Shown here: positions 11,415 through 21,451 of the stretch, in pieces
Layout: the number at the start of each line of letters is the position of its first letter
Numbering within the stretch: position 1 is the first letter of the stretch
NCBI RefSeq assembly: GCF_003144115.1
Contig: NW_020312020.1
Location: 283,935 to 347,934, forward strand
Origin: Tilletiopsis washingtonensis
Lineage: Eukaryota > Basidiomycota > Exobasidiomycetes > Entylomatales
Direction: 5' to 3'
DNA: 64,000 nucleotides
Notes under the pieces: model-generated
Databases searched by the model: none
What the model was told of the DNA's origin: nothing
Seen by the model: the letters and a program-made list of their open reading frames with translations, nothing else
Program-made: the position numbers and the translations under genes

Positions 11415-14400
11415 ATGTCCTCGCACCGGCACGAGCGCGATGCGCGGTCCCGCTCGCGGCCACGGCACGACGAGGATCCATCGCGGTCACGGCGAGAAGA
11501 GGAGCCTCGCCCGCGTCGCAGCGAAGACAGCCGGCCGCGGCGCGATGACGAAGCTCGCCCGCGGCGCGAGGAGGCCGGCTGGTCGCGCTTCGAGGAAGCT
11601 CGCCCACGGCCAAGTCGTGACGAGGAGCGCTCGCGCTCGCGGCACCCAGCCGACGTGTCGTACCGTAGCGAGCTGCAGACACGTCGCGTGGAGTCACATG
11701 CCACTCGCAACACAGTCGACACCAGAGCGTCACGACGCACAGTCGAAGAGCGCTACTACGGCGACGGCTCGCCGTACGTGGCGCCCGTCGTGGCGCCGTT
11801 GCAAGTGACGCGCCGTACTCAGGACGGCCAGCAGCCCGCGTCGCGAGCACTGCTGCCCACGCCACGCACGCCGGCGACCAGGCGGCCAGTGCCTCCATCC
11901 GCAGAGCCGAGTCCGTCGTCGGAGTACTCCGTGCGCCGGCAGTCCTCGCTCAACAGCCTGCGCTCTCGGTCCAGCAAGCTCGAGCCGCCGCCGAAGTCTG
12001 CTGCACGCTACACGAGTCGGAGCGGAGCGTCGGTTGCTACGGGTCGCAGCAGTCTGGAGAGCAGCTACAGCATCAGGAGCGATGCCAATCCGTACCGCAG
12101 CAACCACCCATCTTCCCAGTACGCTTCGCGTGACTTCGACGACGACGCATACATGGAGAATGTGCAGACACCGCGACACGACAGCACGTCGCAGCAGCGC
12201 CGGCCCGACGTCCAGACTCGCTCTCGCTCGCAGAGCGACCCGTCGCACTTCGGCGAGCGCCCGTCGTACGTGCACTCTCGCTCGTGGGATAGCCCCGCCA
12301 CGCGCCTGTCCGCAGCACGGCAGCATCTCTCAGCAAATCATGGCGCCGTCACCGACCATCCCGACGGCGACCTCTCGACGCGGTCGATCACTCCCGTCAC
12401 CCGCGTCATCGGCCTCCACGGGCCGCAGACGGTGCCGCCTATCCCGCTCATGCGCGGCGCCGACACGCGGCTGCCCGTTCCGATCGCCCGAGAGCCATTG
12501 CCGGCACTCGTAGGCCAGCCGCTGCCGCCCGTGCCTATCGCCGCAGCCTCGACTCACTACTCGCACTCGTCGTCGCTCTGGCGCACCACCAGCCAGCCAC
12601 GAGACGGGCATGCGCACCAGGCGCACCTCTCGACGGCCTCTTCGGCGTACAGCTCCGCCTCGGCGCCCGGCAACTACGACGTCGTCGAATCGCTCAGCAC
12701 GCTGGAGGGCCGTGACAAGCGTCTGACTGCGCTGGTCGCCGACCTCTTCGATGTGCAGACCGTCTTCGAGAAGGCGCGCAAGAGTGCTCATCAGTCCGTC
12801 ATGACCGACTACTTTGCCTCGCGGCGCGCGACAGCGCAGATGGAGGCGAAGCAGAAGAAGGAGGGCAAGCTCAAGCGCCTCACCGAGCACCTCTCCATCA
12901 GCGAGGTCATGTCGTACCTCACGCCCGAGGATCTCATCCGCGCCGACTCGGGCACCGTCGACGGCGGCTCGACGAGCGTCGCGGCGATGCAGCGCAGCTC
13001 CTACTTCGTCGACGGCACGTCGCGAGTCAGCTGGGCGCAGTCGACCGACTCGAATGGCGCACACGACGGCTCTGGCCGCCGCCGCTCACTGTGGCCATGG
13101 GGTCAACGCCAGAGTGCGCAAGCGGACCAATTTCCCCAACCGCCGCCTCGCACCAAGCGTGGCACGGTGTACACAAATGCCCAGCCGCCTCTGCGGAGCG
13201 TCTTTGAAGAGGAGAGCCCTCGCGGCGGCAGAGACGCGAGCTTCGACAACGTCCGCCTCACGCCGCGCACACCGCATCGCCGTCAGGACAGCGATGCGAC
13301 GCTGGCCAGCGCCTGCAGCGAGGGACACAAGTCGTGGCGCTCGTCGGAGGACTCGATGCGCAAGGGCGAGAAGGGCGTGCGTGCCTCGTTCAACTCCATC
13401 CTCACCGTCGCCCATGACCGCGCTCGCGCGGCCTCGACGCTCGAGGGCCGGCCATACTTGTACGACGCACGGCAGTCGCAGCAGCCGCTCAAGAGCAAGG
13501 CCGAGGTCGTCGCCGAGTGCCTTGCCCAGGGCTCGGCGCCGCCTGGCATGCCATACGACCCCACGCTTGTCACCTGGGACGGCGACAACGATCCGGAGAA
13601 CCCGCGCAACTGGCCGTCGCGTAAGAAGGTGCGTGCCAGTGCGCTTCGCCATGCGCTCCTTGCTGACCATGCCGCTGCAGTGGATCGTTACCGTGCTCAT
13701 CAGTCTCAGCACCTTCGCGTCCAACTTCGGCATCGCCAACATGGCGCCCGCGCTGGGCCTCATCTCGCAGGACTACCACATGACGACGTCAGTGGAGCGC
13801 GGCCTCGTCATTGCGCTCTACGTGCTGGCCTTTGCCGTGGCGCCGCTGGTGTACGCGCCGTTCAGCGAGATCTTCGGACGCAAGACGGTGCTCATGTTCG
13901 GCCTCTGTCTCTACCTCGCCTTCAACACCGCCTGCGCGTTTGCGCCCAGCTACGAGGTGCTGGCCGTGTTCCGCTTCTTCGCCGGCTTCGGTGCTTCTGC
14001 GCCGCTGGCCGTCGGCGGCGGCCTGCTCACTGACGTGTGGCCACCGGAGCAGCGTGCCACGGCCATGGCCGTCTTCTCGCTGGTGAGTCGTGTGCGAGAC
14101 CACTCGTTGCTCGTCACTGACGCACGCTTGCAGGCACCGCAAATGGGCCCTGTGCTCGGCCCCATCATGGGCGGCTGGATCACCGAGCTGCTCGTGGCGT
14201 GGAAGGACATCGTGTACATCTCCTCGGGCCTCATCGCGGCGCTGCTCATCGCCTTCATCCCCTTCGTCAAGGAGACGTACGGCCCCTTCATCCTCGCACG
14301 ACGTGCCGCGCGGCGGCGCAAAGAGGAGAGCAACCCGGAGCTGAGCACGGTGTTCGAGCGCAAGGCCGAGACGCTGCGCATCAAGCTCGTCAAGGGCATG

Positions 14401-15240
14401 GTGGTGCCGTTCGTGCTGCTCTTCCGCGAGCCGCTGCTGCAGATCCTCGTGCTCTACGTCGGTGTCCTCTTCGCCGTGTTCTACCTGCAGAAGACGACGA
14501 TCCCGGCCGTGTACGGCACGGTGTACAAGGAGAAGCCGGGCATTGCCTCGCTGCACTACCTGTGAGTGCTGCGCCGCTTCCACACACTAAGCTTTGCTGA
14601 CACGCTCGCCGCAGTGCCATCGGCCTCGGCCTCATGATCGGCGGCGTCATCGGCGGCCGGCGCACCGACATGGAGTTCCGACGCCTGACGGTCAAGAACA
14701 TGGGCAACGCCGTGCCCGAGTTCAAGCTGTCGATCATGCGCGTCTTCTCCTTCTTCCCGCCCGTCGGCCTGATGCTCTACAGCTGGTCGGCCGACCAGGC
14801 GCTGCCGTGGGCCGTCTCCGACCTGGGCCTGTTCATCTACGCCATCGGCATGTCGGCCAGTGTCATCTCGGCGCAGGTGAGTGGCGGAGCGCGCCTGTGC
14901 GTTACTGCCGCTGATCAGAGTCTCGCCAGGCCTACCTCGTGGAGTGCTACGCGCTGCTGGCGGCGCCGGCGCTGCTCGCGTCCGTCTTTGTGCGCTCGAC
15001 GATGGGCTTCAGTGCGCCCCGTGAGTTGCGCTGCGCGACCATTTGCCCTGCTCCATGCTCACGCTCTCTCATGCAGTCTTTGGCGAGGCGATGTACGACG
15101 CCCTGGGCCTCGGCGGCGGCGGCTCGATGATGGCAGGCATCTGCTTTGCCGTCGGCGTGCCCACGCCCTTCCTGCTCTTCCGCTTCGGCCCCATGCTGCG
15201 GGCGCGCAGCACCTATGCTAACCACAAGCACGCCGACTAA
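11415..15240 (+). CDS. MFS transporter (DHA1/polyamine-exporter-like) with a giant N-terminal extension
   Basis: Six exons (11415-13628, 13681-14082, 14134-14561, 14615-14876, 14930-15020, 15077-15240) give 1186 residues. Residues 739-1186 form a 12-TM major facilitator. The signature DPENPRNW precedes TM1. The TM2-3 loop is GRKT, and the motif-C-like run MGPVLGPIMGG is typical of H+ antiporters of the fungal Tpo/Flr group. Residues 1-738 are unusual. They begin with SR/RE-rich repeats (11415-11660), continue as a Ser/Pro-rich disordered chain, and include a helical segment near residues 425-510 (TLEGRDKRLTALVADLFDVQ). Family members normally have 50-200 residues there. The start was chosen at the first Met after a pyrimidine-rich leader. 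An upstream in-frame Met at 11121 lies in the duplicated non-coding segment and was rejected. Substrate unknown; probably plasma membrane. Confidence 0.88.
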
Positions 15241-15879
15241 TGCCCCGCGCTGTGCCTGCGCTGGCCGCCGACAGCCGTCCGTTCCTTGCACATGTCCCCT
15301 GCAATGCCACTTGCCGTTGATGCGGCAGCCGTGCTGAGGCCGAGAAGGAGGTGGTCAGGGTGCAAGGCGTGGGAGCAGGCACGCCAGCACGTGCCGCCGC
15401 CGAACGATTGCCGATCCCGGCGTGCGGCGCTGTGACGCGGCTATGCAGGCACGGCACAGGCACTGGAGCAGCGCGTGGAGCGTGCGTGCAGGAGCCTCTC
15501 GAGCCGGCGAGATTCGTCCCTGGCCGGCGAAGGAGCAGCTCGAGACGGCGGCAGGAGGGCAGAGGGAGGAGGACGAGGCATGCGAGGACCCTCGTCGAAC
15601 GGACGTCGGCCGGCAGCCAGCAGGATTCTGCCTGAACGGCCGCGGGCAGGAGAGGGCGGCGGGATGGAGTCAGTACGCGCGCCGGCCGCTGTTGGCCTGC
15701 CTGCAGGCGAGGTGCGCCGCTCTCTGCGCGCGCCGGCCAAGCCAGCTCGCCCGGTAACGGTTCGCGCGCTCCGTCGGGCTGCTTCGCTCCTGACCACCAC
15801 CACACCACTCCAACCTCAACTCACCCCCACCTCACCACCCCCACCTCACCACCCCCACCTCACCACCCCCACCTGCACA
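15241..15879. other. Intergenic region upstream of the Tudor-like gene
   Basis: This is 639 bp between genes on the same strand. It is purine-rich at 15500-15640 and ends in a C/A-rich tandem repeat that abuts the next start codon. No gene is seen. Confidence 0.45.
15822..15874 (+). repeat. 14-bp microsatellite-like repeat abutting a start codon
   Basis: The unit CACCCCCACCTCAC occurs three times perfectly (15822-15863), followed by a partial fourth copy. It ends 5 nt before the ATG at 15880, so it lies in the 5' untranslated region or core promoter. A related CCACC-rich run precedes it. Confidence 0.9.
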
Positions 15880-16763
15880 ATGGTTCTTTTCAAGGAGGGC
15901 GACGTCGTTGAGTGTGAGTGTCTGCCGCAGATGTTCGCGCACAGGGAGGTGGTCGGCAGGGTCAGAAGGTCAAGGAGCGTCAGACACTGGACACGGCATC
16001 GCTCGCGCCAGCGCATGAGCTGCTGTGTGCGCTCGATGGCTCTGGAGTTAGAGACGCACATCTCCCAGCACCTCGCGGTCTCGATGGCCCTCGCTGGGTG
16101 CGCGTCTGCGTTTGGCTGGCCGGCGCGCTGCTCCCGGGTAGATAAGCTCGTCTCGCCGAAGAGAGGGCATCAGCATCGACGCCTCGGGCTAGACGCTGCC
16201 TCGCCTCGGACTTTGATGCTGCAATGAGGAGCTCTGCGACCAGGCTGCACCGCCAAGGCGCAGCGCTCGTCCTGGCGCGCCCGGCCGGGGAGCGTACGTG
16301 GTGCCGAGCTGCGCGCAGCTTTTGGTCCAGTACCCCTGCGGCCGCACGCTCTCTTCGCTATCGTTGCTGCAGAGAAGAGCACTTCATCGTGCTGTGGAGG
16401 TAGGCAGCTTCAATCGACAGTCAGCGGCTTCTTGCCAGCTGCAGAGTCTGGACAGAGATTGCCGACGCGGCGACCGCAACGCTCCGGCGCACCTTCTCCC
16501 TTCTCCCTTCGCGCCCGCGGCGCTATCACCCTTACTGACACTCTCCCGTCTCCAGACCGCCCCTTTGGCGGCGAGGTCAAGGAGGGCAAGATCGACAAGA
16601 TCGAGGCCAAGACGGGCGGCCACGTCGAGATCACGTACTTCGTGAACGACGACAAGCTCATCTCGTGCCAGGTGCGTGCTGCTGCTGCAGCCAGCCCTGC
16701 GGCGCTGTATCTCACGCTGTCTCGTCGCCGCAGATCATCGGCATCAAGAAGAACGCCGCATGA
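15880..16763 (+). CDS. Small Tudor/SH3-like barrel protein (HVA-Tudor type)
   Basis: Three exons (15880-15913, 16556-16671, 16734-16763) give a 59-residue protein. The sequence FKEGDVVEYRPFGGEVKEGK, then ITYFVNDDKLISCQIIGI, matches the fungal 'hypervirulence-associated Tudor' pattern: a single small beta barrel, usually 55-70 residues. Cellular role unknown. The reading is supported because the barrel runs smoothly across both junctions. The first exon is only 34 nt and the first intron (15914-16555) is 642 nt, the longest inferred in the window. Confidence 0.72.
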
Positions 16764-16941
16764 GCGTGCCTTCGAGCCGCACGGACATCTAGACGCTGCC
16801 GATCGCCGCGTCGCGACGTGCAATGCTACGTTTCACTCTGTCGCGATGCGTGAGGGTGATCAATTGCCGACGGGTACAATGTGCGGGCTCAAGACGGGAA
16901 GGGTGCTACATGCGTGTGGCCGTGTTGCGCTGTGGAGGCGC

Positions 16942-17731
16942 TCACTTGCGCTCCGAGGGCGGCGTGCTGTCGACGGCGGCGTTGACGATGCCGGCGGTAG
17001 CCTTCTTGCGCGCCTCGTTGAGCATGCCGAAGAAGCCGTCGTCCGAGGCGCTGGTGGGCTTGTGCTCCCACTCCTCAGAGTGCTTGGTGACCTTGCCCTG
17101 CGCGTCGCGCTCGAGCGCGAGGAGGCTGTTGAGCGTCTTGAAGGGCTCCTTGTCGTCCGTCTTGCGGTAGTACGACACGTCCTGGTCGACGAGGATGGTG
17201 CTCTTGGGCAGCGTCGCCGGGTTCTCGAGCACGCGGAACTTGTCGAGCGTGGCACGCGGGCTGCGGGAGGAATGTGAGTGGTGGAAGGAGAGGGCCGCGC
17301 CAGGCAGGCACACTCACAAGACCTTGACGAGGCCGTTGAACTGCGCCTTGATCGACTCGACGCCCTCGGCAATGCTGACGGGGTCGTGGAAGACGGCGGC
17401 CTGCGCGTACATCGAGTACGACTGCGACGTGGGCGAGACGGTGTAGAGCTGTATGCGAGGTTGGAGTCAGCGACAGATCACGACGCATGCAGCCTCTGAG
17501 CTCGACACAGGTGCACACGACATCACTCACGTCGCGAATGCCCTGCAGCACGCTCTTCTCGTCGTCGTTGGGCTGGCGCTCGCGCAGCTGCTTGCTCTCG
17601 GTGGGCGTGAGGCCCGAGGCGTTGGTCTTGCTGTCGGCGGAGGTCATGGTGCGTGCGGAGCTGGCGAAGGTGCGCGTGGACTGGGGTGCGGCGGCGAGGC
17701 GGGGGAGCGACAGGCGGGCGCGGAGAGGCAT
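16942..17731 (-). CDS. Mitochondrial NTF2-like (SnoaL-fold) protein
   Basis: Three exons (17731-17531, 17448-17318, 17260-16942) give 216 residues. The N-terminus (MPLRARLSLPRLAAAPQSTR, then TFASSAR) is a textbook mitochondrial presequence. From about residue 68 the chain has the cone-shaped NTF2-like pattern: LYTVSPTSQSYSMYAQAAVF, HDPVSIAEG, then alternating beta strands to about residue 180. The tail is a short helical segment (DDGFFGMLNEARKK). Members of this fungal family have no established reaction, so I give none. It is convergent with the Tudor-like gene; the two stop codons are only 178 bp apart. Confidence 0.75.
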
Positions 17732-18359
17732 ATGAGAGGTTGAGAGTGAAAGGTTGAGCGTCTGTGGAAGCAGACGAAAGGGGCTGTGGTGGCGGGAGGG
17801 AGAGAGAGGCCAAGCCGGCTGGGCTTATGTAGCCGTCGAGCAACGCCCAGCAAGGCGTGGGACGCTCGGCGTCATCGCAGCGCAGGGTCGCCGGCGCAGC
17901 CTCAAGCCTCGGCGCTGCAAGTGGCGCCCCGAGGAACGCTCTCGGCCGCAGCAGGTGCAGCGTGCCGAAGCAGCGTCAGCGTCGGAGCAGGGTCCAGCGC
18001 AAGGCGTGCGCCGGCGCGGCGGAGCGGTGACGCGCTGCCTCCACCCGGCGCGGGGTACGCCCGTGCGTGGGAGCAGCGCTTGCTGACACTGCGCACCGCC
18101 TCCGTCGTCACTTTCCGCACCACCGCAGCAATCTGTCCTGCGTCAAGCTCAACGTCAAGAAACAACGAGCTTTGTGCCGCGGCAGAGTGACCGGTAGAAA
18201 TACAGCAGGCGTGTGGCGAAAGAGGGTGGGGCTGCGGCGAGCACGGGCTGCGCGGCTGAGGGACAGGGCGGGACAGGCGTGACGAAGCGGGTCGGGTTGG
18301 ACAGGAACGAGGAGCGAGCGAAGGAGGCAAGGTAAGGTGAGGACTCGACGCCGCTGTGT
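17732..18359. other. Intergenic region, nothing recognised
   Basis: This is 628 bp between the NTF2-like start and the HoxX-like stop. Frames are open on both strands because of GC content but lack any family resemblance. Confidence 0.45.
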
Positions 18360-21300
18360 CTACGCCGCAACGGCTGCAGGGGCAGCAGTGCGCGCCGCAC
18401 AAGCTGTCACGTCGTCGCTCTCGTAGTAGCACGGGTACAGCGACACCGGCTGCGGCGCCGGCGCGCTGTCCTTGGTGGGCGTCGGCGGCGCCTTTTCCTC
18501 GAGCTCGGGCAGAGTGGCCTCCTGGCGCGGCAGCGGCGGCGCAGCGACGACAAGAGCCGGCATCTGGTGGGCGTGCAGGCTCTGCCGGTTCTTGTTGCCG
18601 CTGCCACTGCTGCGGCCGATGCTAGTGAAGATGCGCGAGAGCCGGCCGGCGCCGCTGGCCTTGGTCGGGCTCGGCCCCGCCTCGGAAGACGAGGGCGTGA
18701 CAGCACGACGCAGAGTGAGGCCGAAGCTCGTGGCGCTGCCGGTGCGGCGCACCGTGCCGCGCGAGGGAGAAGCGGCCGAAGCGACGCTGGCACGCGCAGG
18801 CGAGGGAGACACGGCGGTCTCACCAAACGAGATGCTCGGGCCAGAGCCGCGACGAGCGGGCGACTCGGTGCCGGCGACGAGGCCGAGGCCGGGCGCAGCG
18901 CGAGCCAGCTGCGTAGCCTGGTCCTCGAGCTCGCGCTCCTCGAGCAAGTCCGTCGAGACGACGCTCATGCGGCTCTTGCGCGGCTGCTGCTGCGGCGAGG
19001 GAGGAGCCGTAGAGGCAGGCGTGGCCGTGTCGGCCAATGCGCTGACAAGACTCTGCATCGTCGACATGGTGGCGCCACTCTCGGAGCGCGACATGCCGTC
19101 GAACGCCTGGGGCTTGTACGGCGGCATGCGCGTGACGGCTGCCGAGTCGGGCACGTCGCCGAGACTATCGAATGCGTTTGTCTCCTCGAGATCGAGTGCT
19201 GCCTCGGCGTGCATAGGAGCAGCCCAGTCGGCTCCGAAGCGCCTGTGCAGCGCAAATCGCGTCGGCGTGCTGGCGGGCACGAGCTTGCGCACGAACGCCA
19301 CGCGGCGCGAGTGGTAGCGCTGCGAGCGCACGGGGTGGAACATGTCCAGGCGCATCTGCTCCAGCTCGGCCGTGCGGAAGGCCGCGAAGCCGGCGGCGAA
19401 GGAGAGAGGCGTGCCAGAGCGGCCTGCGCGAGAGGCGAAGAGCAGGCTGAGGTAGGCATGCTTGGCGTCGAGCATCTGCTGCATGATCGGCGTAGCGGCC
19501 GGCACGCTCGAGTCGAAGCCAAGCGCAGCCGGCGCAAACGGCTTGGTCCAGCGAGCGCCACAGCTGAGCAAACCTGTGGCGTCGGTAGCCGCGTCGCCGA
19601 CGGTGGCCAAGACGAGGCGAGCGACGTCCTGCTTGATGAGCGCCAGCAGTGCCGCAGGTCCCTCAGCGCCGGTGCCGACGATGTGGTCGACCATGCCACA
19701 CTCGAGCGCCTGCGTCGGGCTCATCGGCATCATGTTGCGCGCCAGCTCACGAGCCTTCTGGGCGCCGCAGCGCGCCGTCCAGCTGAACGTGTGATACTCG
19801 GAGCCGAAAAGGCCCACGCCGCGGTAGTGCGGGTTCAGCGTGGCGGAGGCCGAGCAGAGCACTACATCGGCGGCAGTAGCGAGTGCCAGGCCACCGGCGG
19901 CTGCATTGCCACGCAGCGCAGCGATGGTGAGCACGTTGTGCGGCGCGAGGATGCGCTGCATCACATCGTCGATGGCGTTGATGTTGGCCCAGCTCTCGGC
20001 GGCAGGGTCGGCAGAGCCCTCGATGACGTTGAGCGCAATGCCGTTGCTGAAGTAGCCCGGCCCGCCGAGCAGCACGACGGCCGAGATGCGCTGCACCAGC
20101 GCCCACTGCAGTGCCGCCTCGAGCTCGCGGCACTGCTCTGTGGCGCAGGCGCCGTTGTAGAAGTCGAAGTGGACGTATGCGACTGTGGACTCGTCCACCT
20201 GCTCCAGCTCGACCCAGACTTGCTGGTACGTGCCCTCGGCGCGCTGCCAGTCGGCCTCGTCGCGCGGCGCAGCCCACTCCTCGACGTGTGCGAGCTCGAG
20301 ACGCTCAGCGAGACCGGAGATGCTCTCGATGCACTGCAGTGCCGGCAGCTTGGCGTGCAGGTAGGTGTCCGTCTTGGCCTTTGGCCGGCGCAGGTGGGTG
20401 AGCCAGATGGGGTGCTCGGCGCCGCAGTCAACGAGGACGGCGCCGCTGCGGGTCGCAAGTACCTTGCCGCGGTGCGAGTGCTCTGCGCGAGCGGCGGCGG
20501 AGGGGCAGAGCGGTGCAGTCTGCACATGCGCGCCGTAGATGAAGAGCGACTGGCCGCCCAGCAGCGCAGTCTGCACACCCGGCTGGCTGTCGGCGCTGTT
20601 GATGCGCTGCACGAGCGCTGCTGCGCTCAGCGTCGAGCCGGAGGCCAAGCCGGAGAAGTCGCGTGCCGAAGCCTTGAGCAGCGGCCGCTCGTGCGTCGCG
20701 CCGCCCTGAAACGGCAGGCCACGCGAGACGCACGCCGTGCGCGCGGCATCGGTGAGGGATGTGGGAAGCTCGACGGGCAGCGGTAGCGTAGGGCATGCGG
20801 CAAGCAACCGCTCAAGTGCGCACAGCACGGCGCTGACGACGGCACGGCTGACGGGTCCGCGGTAGAAGTCGCTCTTGGTGAGTGCGGCCGTCTCGGCGTC
20901 GAGCTCAAACTGCTCGAAGGCGACTGTGGCTCGTGTCAGCCCTGCGCATGTGCAACTCTGCCCAGCCGACACTTACCGATTGGGCCGGCGTCGAGCGCCT
21001 CGATGGCCTGCAGCACCGTGATGGCCCAGTGGGAGCGGCGCGAGGCGCTGGCGCCAGGCGCGCCGTGCCGCTCGTTGATGAGCTGCAGCTGCGTCTCCCA
21101 GTCCTCGTGCTCGCCCTGGTCGCCGAAGAGGGCCATGTCGATGGCCGACGGGCCAGCATCACCGGGTGCGCCCTGTGGGATACCATTAGTGCAATGTAGC
21201 GAGAGTGCTGCCGCGCATCCACTCACGGGATGCACGATAAGCGTCAGATGGTTGGCGTAGATCTCGGCCGGCACGCGCTTGGTGAGGAACGGGCAGAGGA

Positions 21301-21451
21301 TGACGTCTGGGCGTGCCAGCTCGGCCGCCTCGACCATGAGGGCCGGCGACAGGGCCAGCTCGACGGTGACGGCATGCCCGCGCGCCTGCAGTGCCAGTGC
21401 CAGGCGCTGCGAGAGCGAGTTGTGCGCCGTGACGAGGAAGAGGACACGCAT
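18360..21451 (-). CDS. hoxX: HoxX-like protein: formyltransferase plus enoyl-CoA hydratase domains
   Basis: Three exons (21451-21227, 21172-20977, about 20923-18360) give about 994 residues. Residues 1-140 match the formyl-THF-using domain of HoxX: AHNSLSQRLALALQARGHAV, ELALS, ARPDVILCPFLTKRVPAEIY and the LIVHPGAPGDAGPSAIDMAL region. Residues about 385-560 are a crotonase domain: HFDFYNGACATEQC, GGPGYFSNGIALNVIEG, SWANINAIDD, RGNAAAGGLALATAADV and LNPHYRGVGLFGSEYHTF. The family's C-terminal signature (EQM..DMFHP....YHSRRVAFV) is at about 661-688. Bacterial HoxX releases CO from a formyl group via formyl-CoA to build the active site of O2-tolerant [NiFe]-hydrogenases. Fungi have no such enzyme, so the product's use here is unknown. 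Residues about 700-994 are a Ser/Pro-rich disordered tail absent from bacterial HoxX. Intron 1 splits the conserved His-Pro|Gly. The acceptor of intron 2 could be 20929 instead of 20923. Confidence 0.92.
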
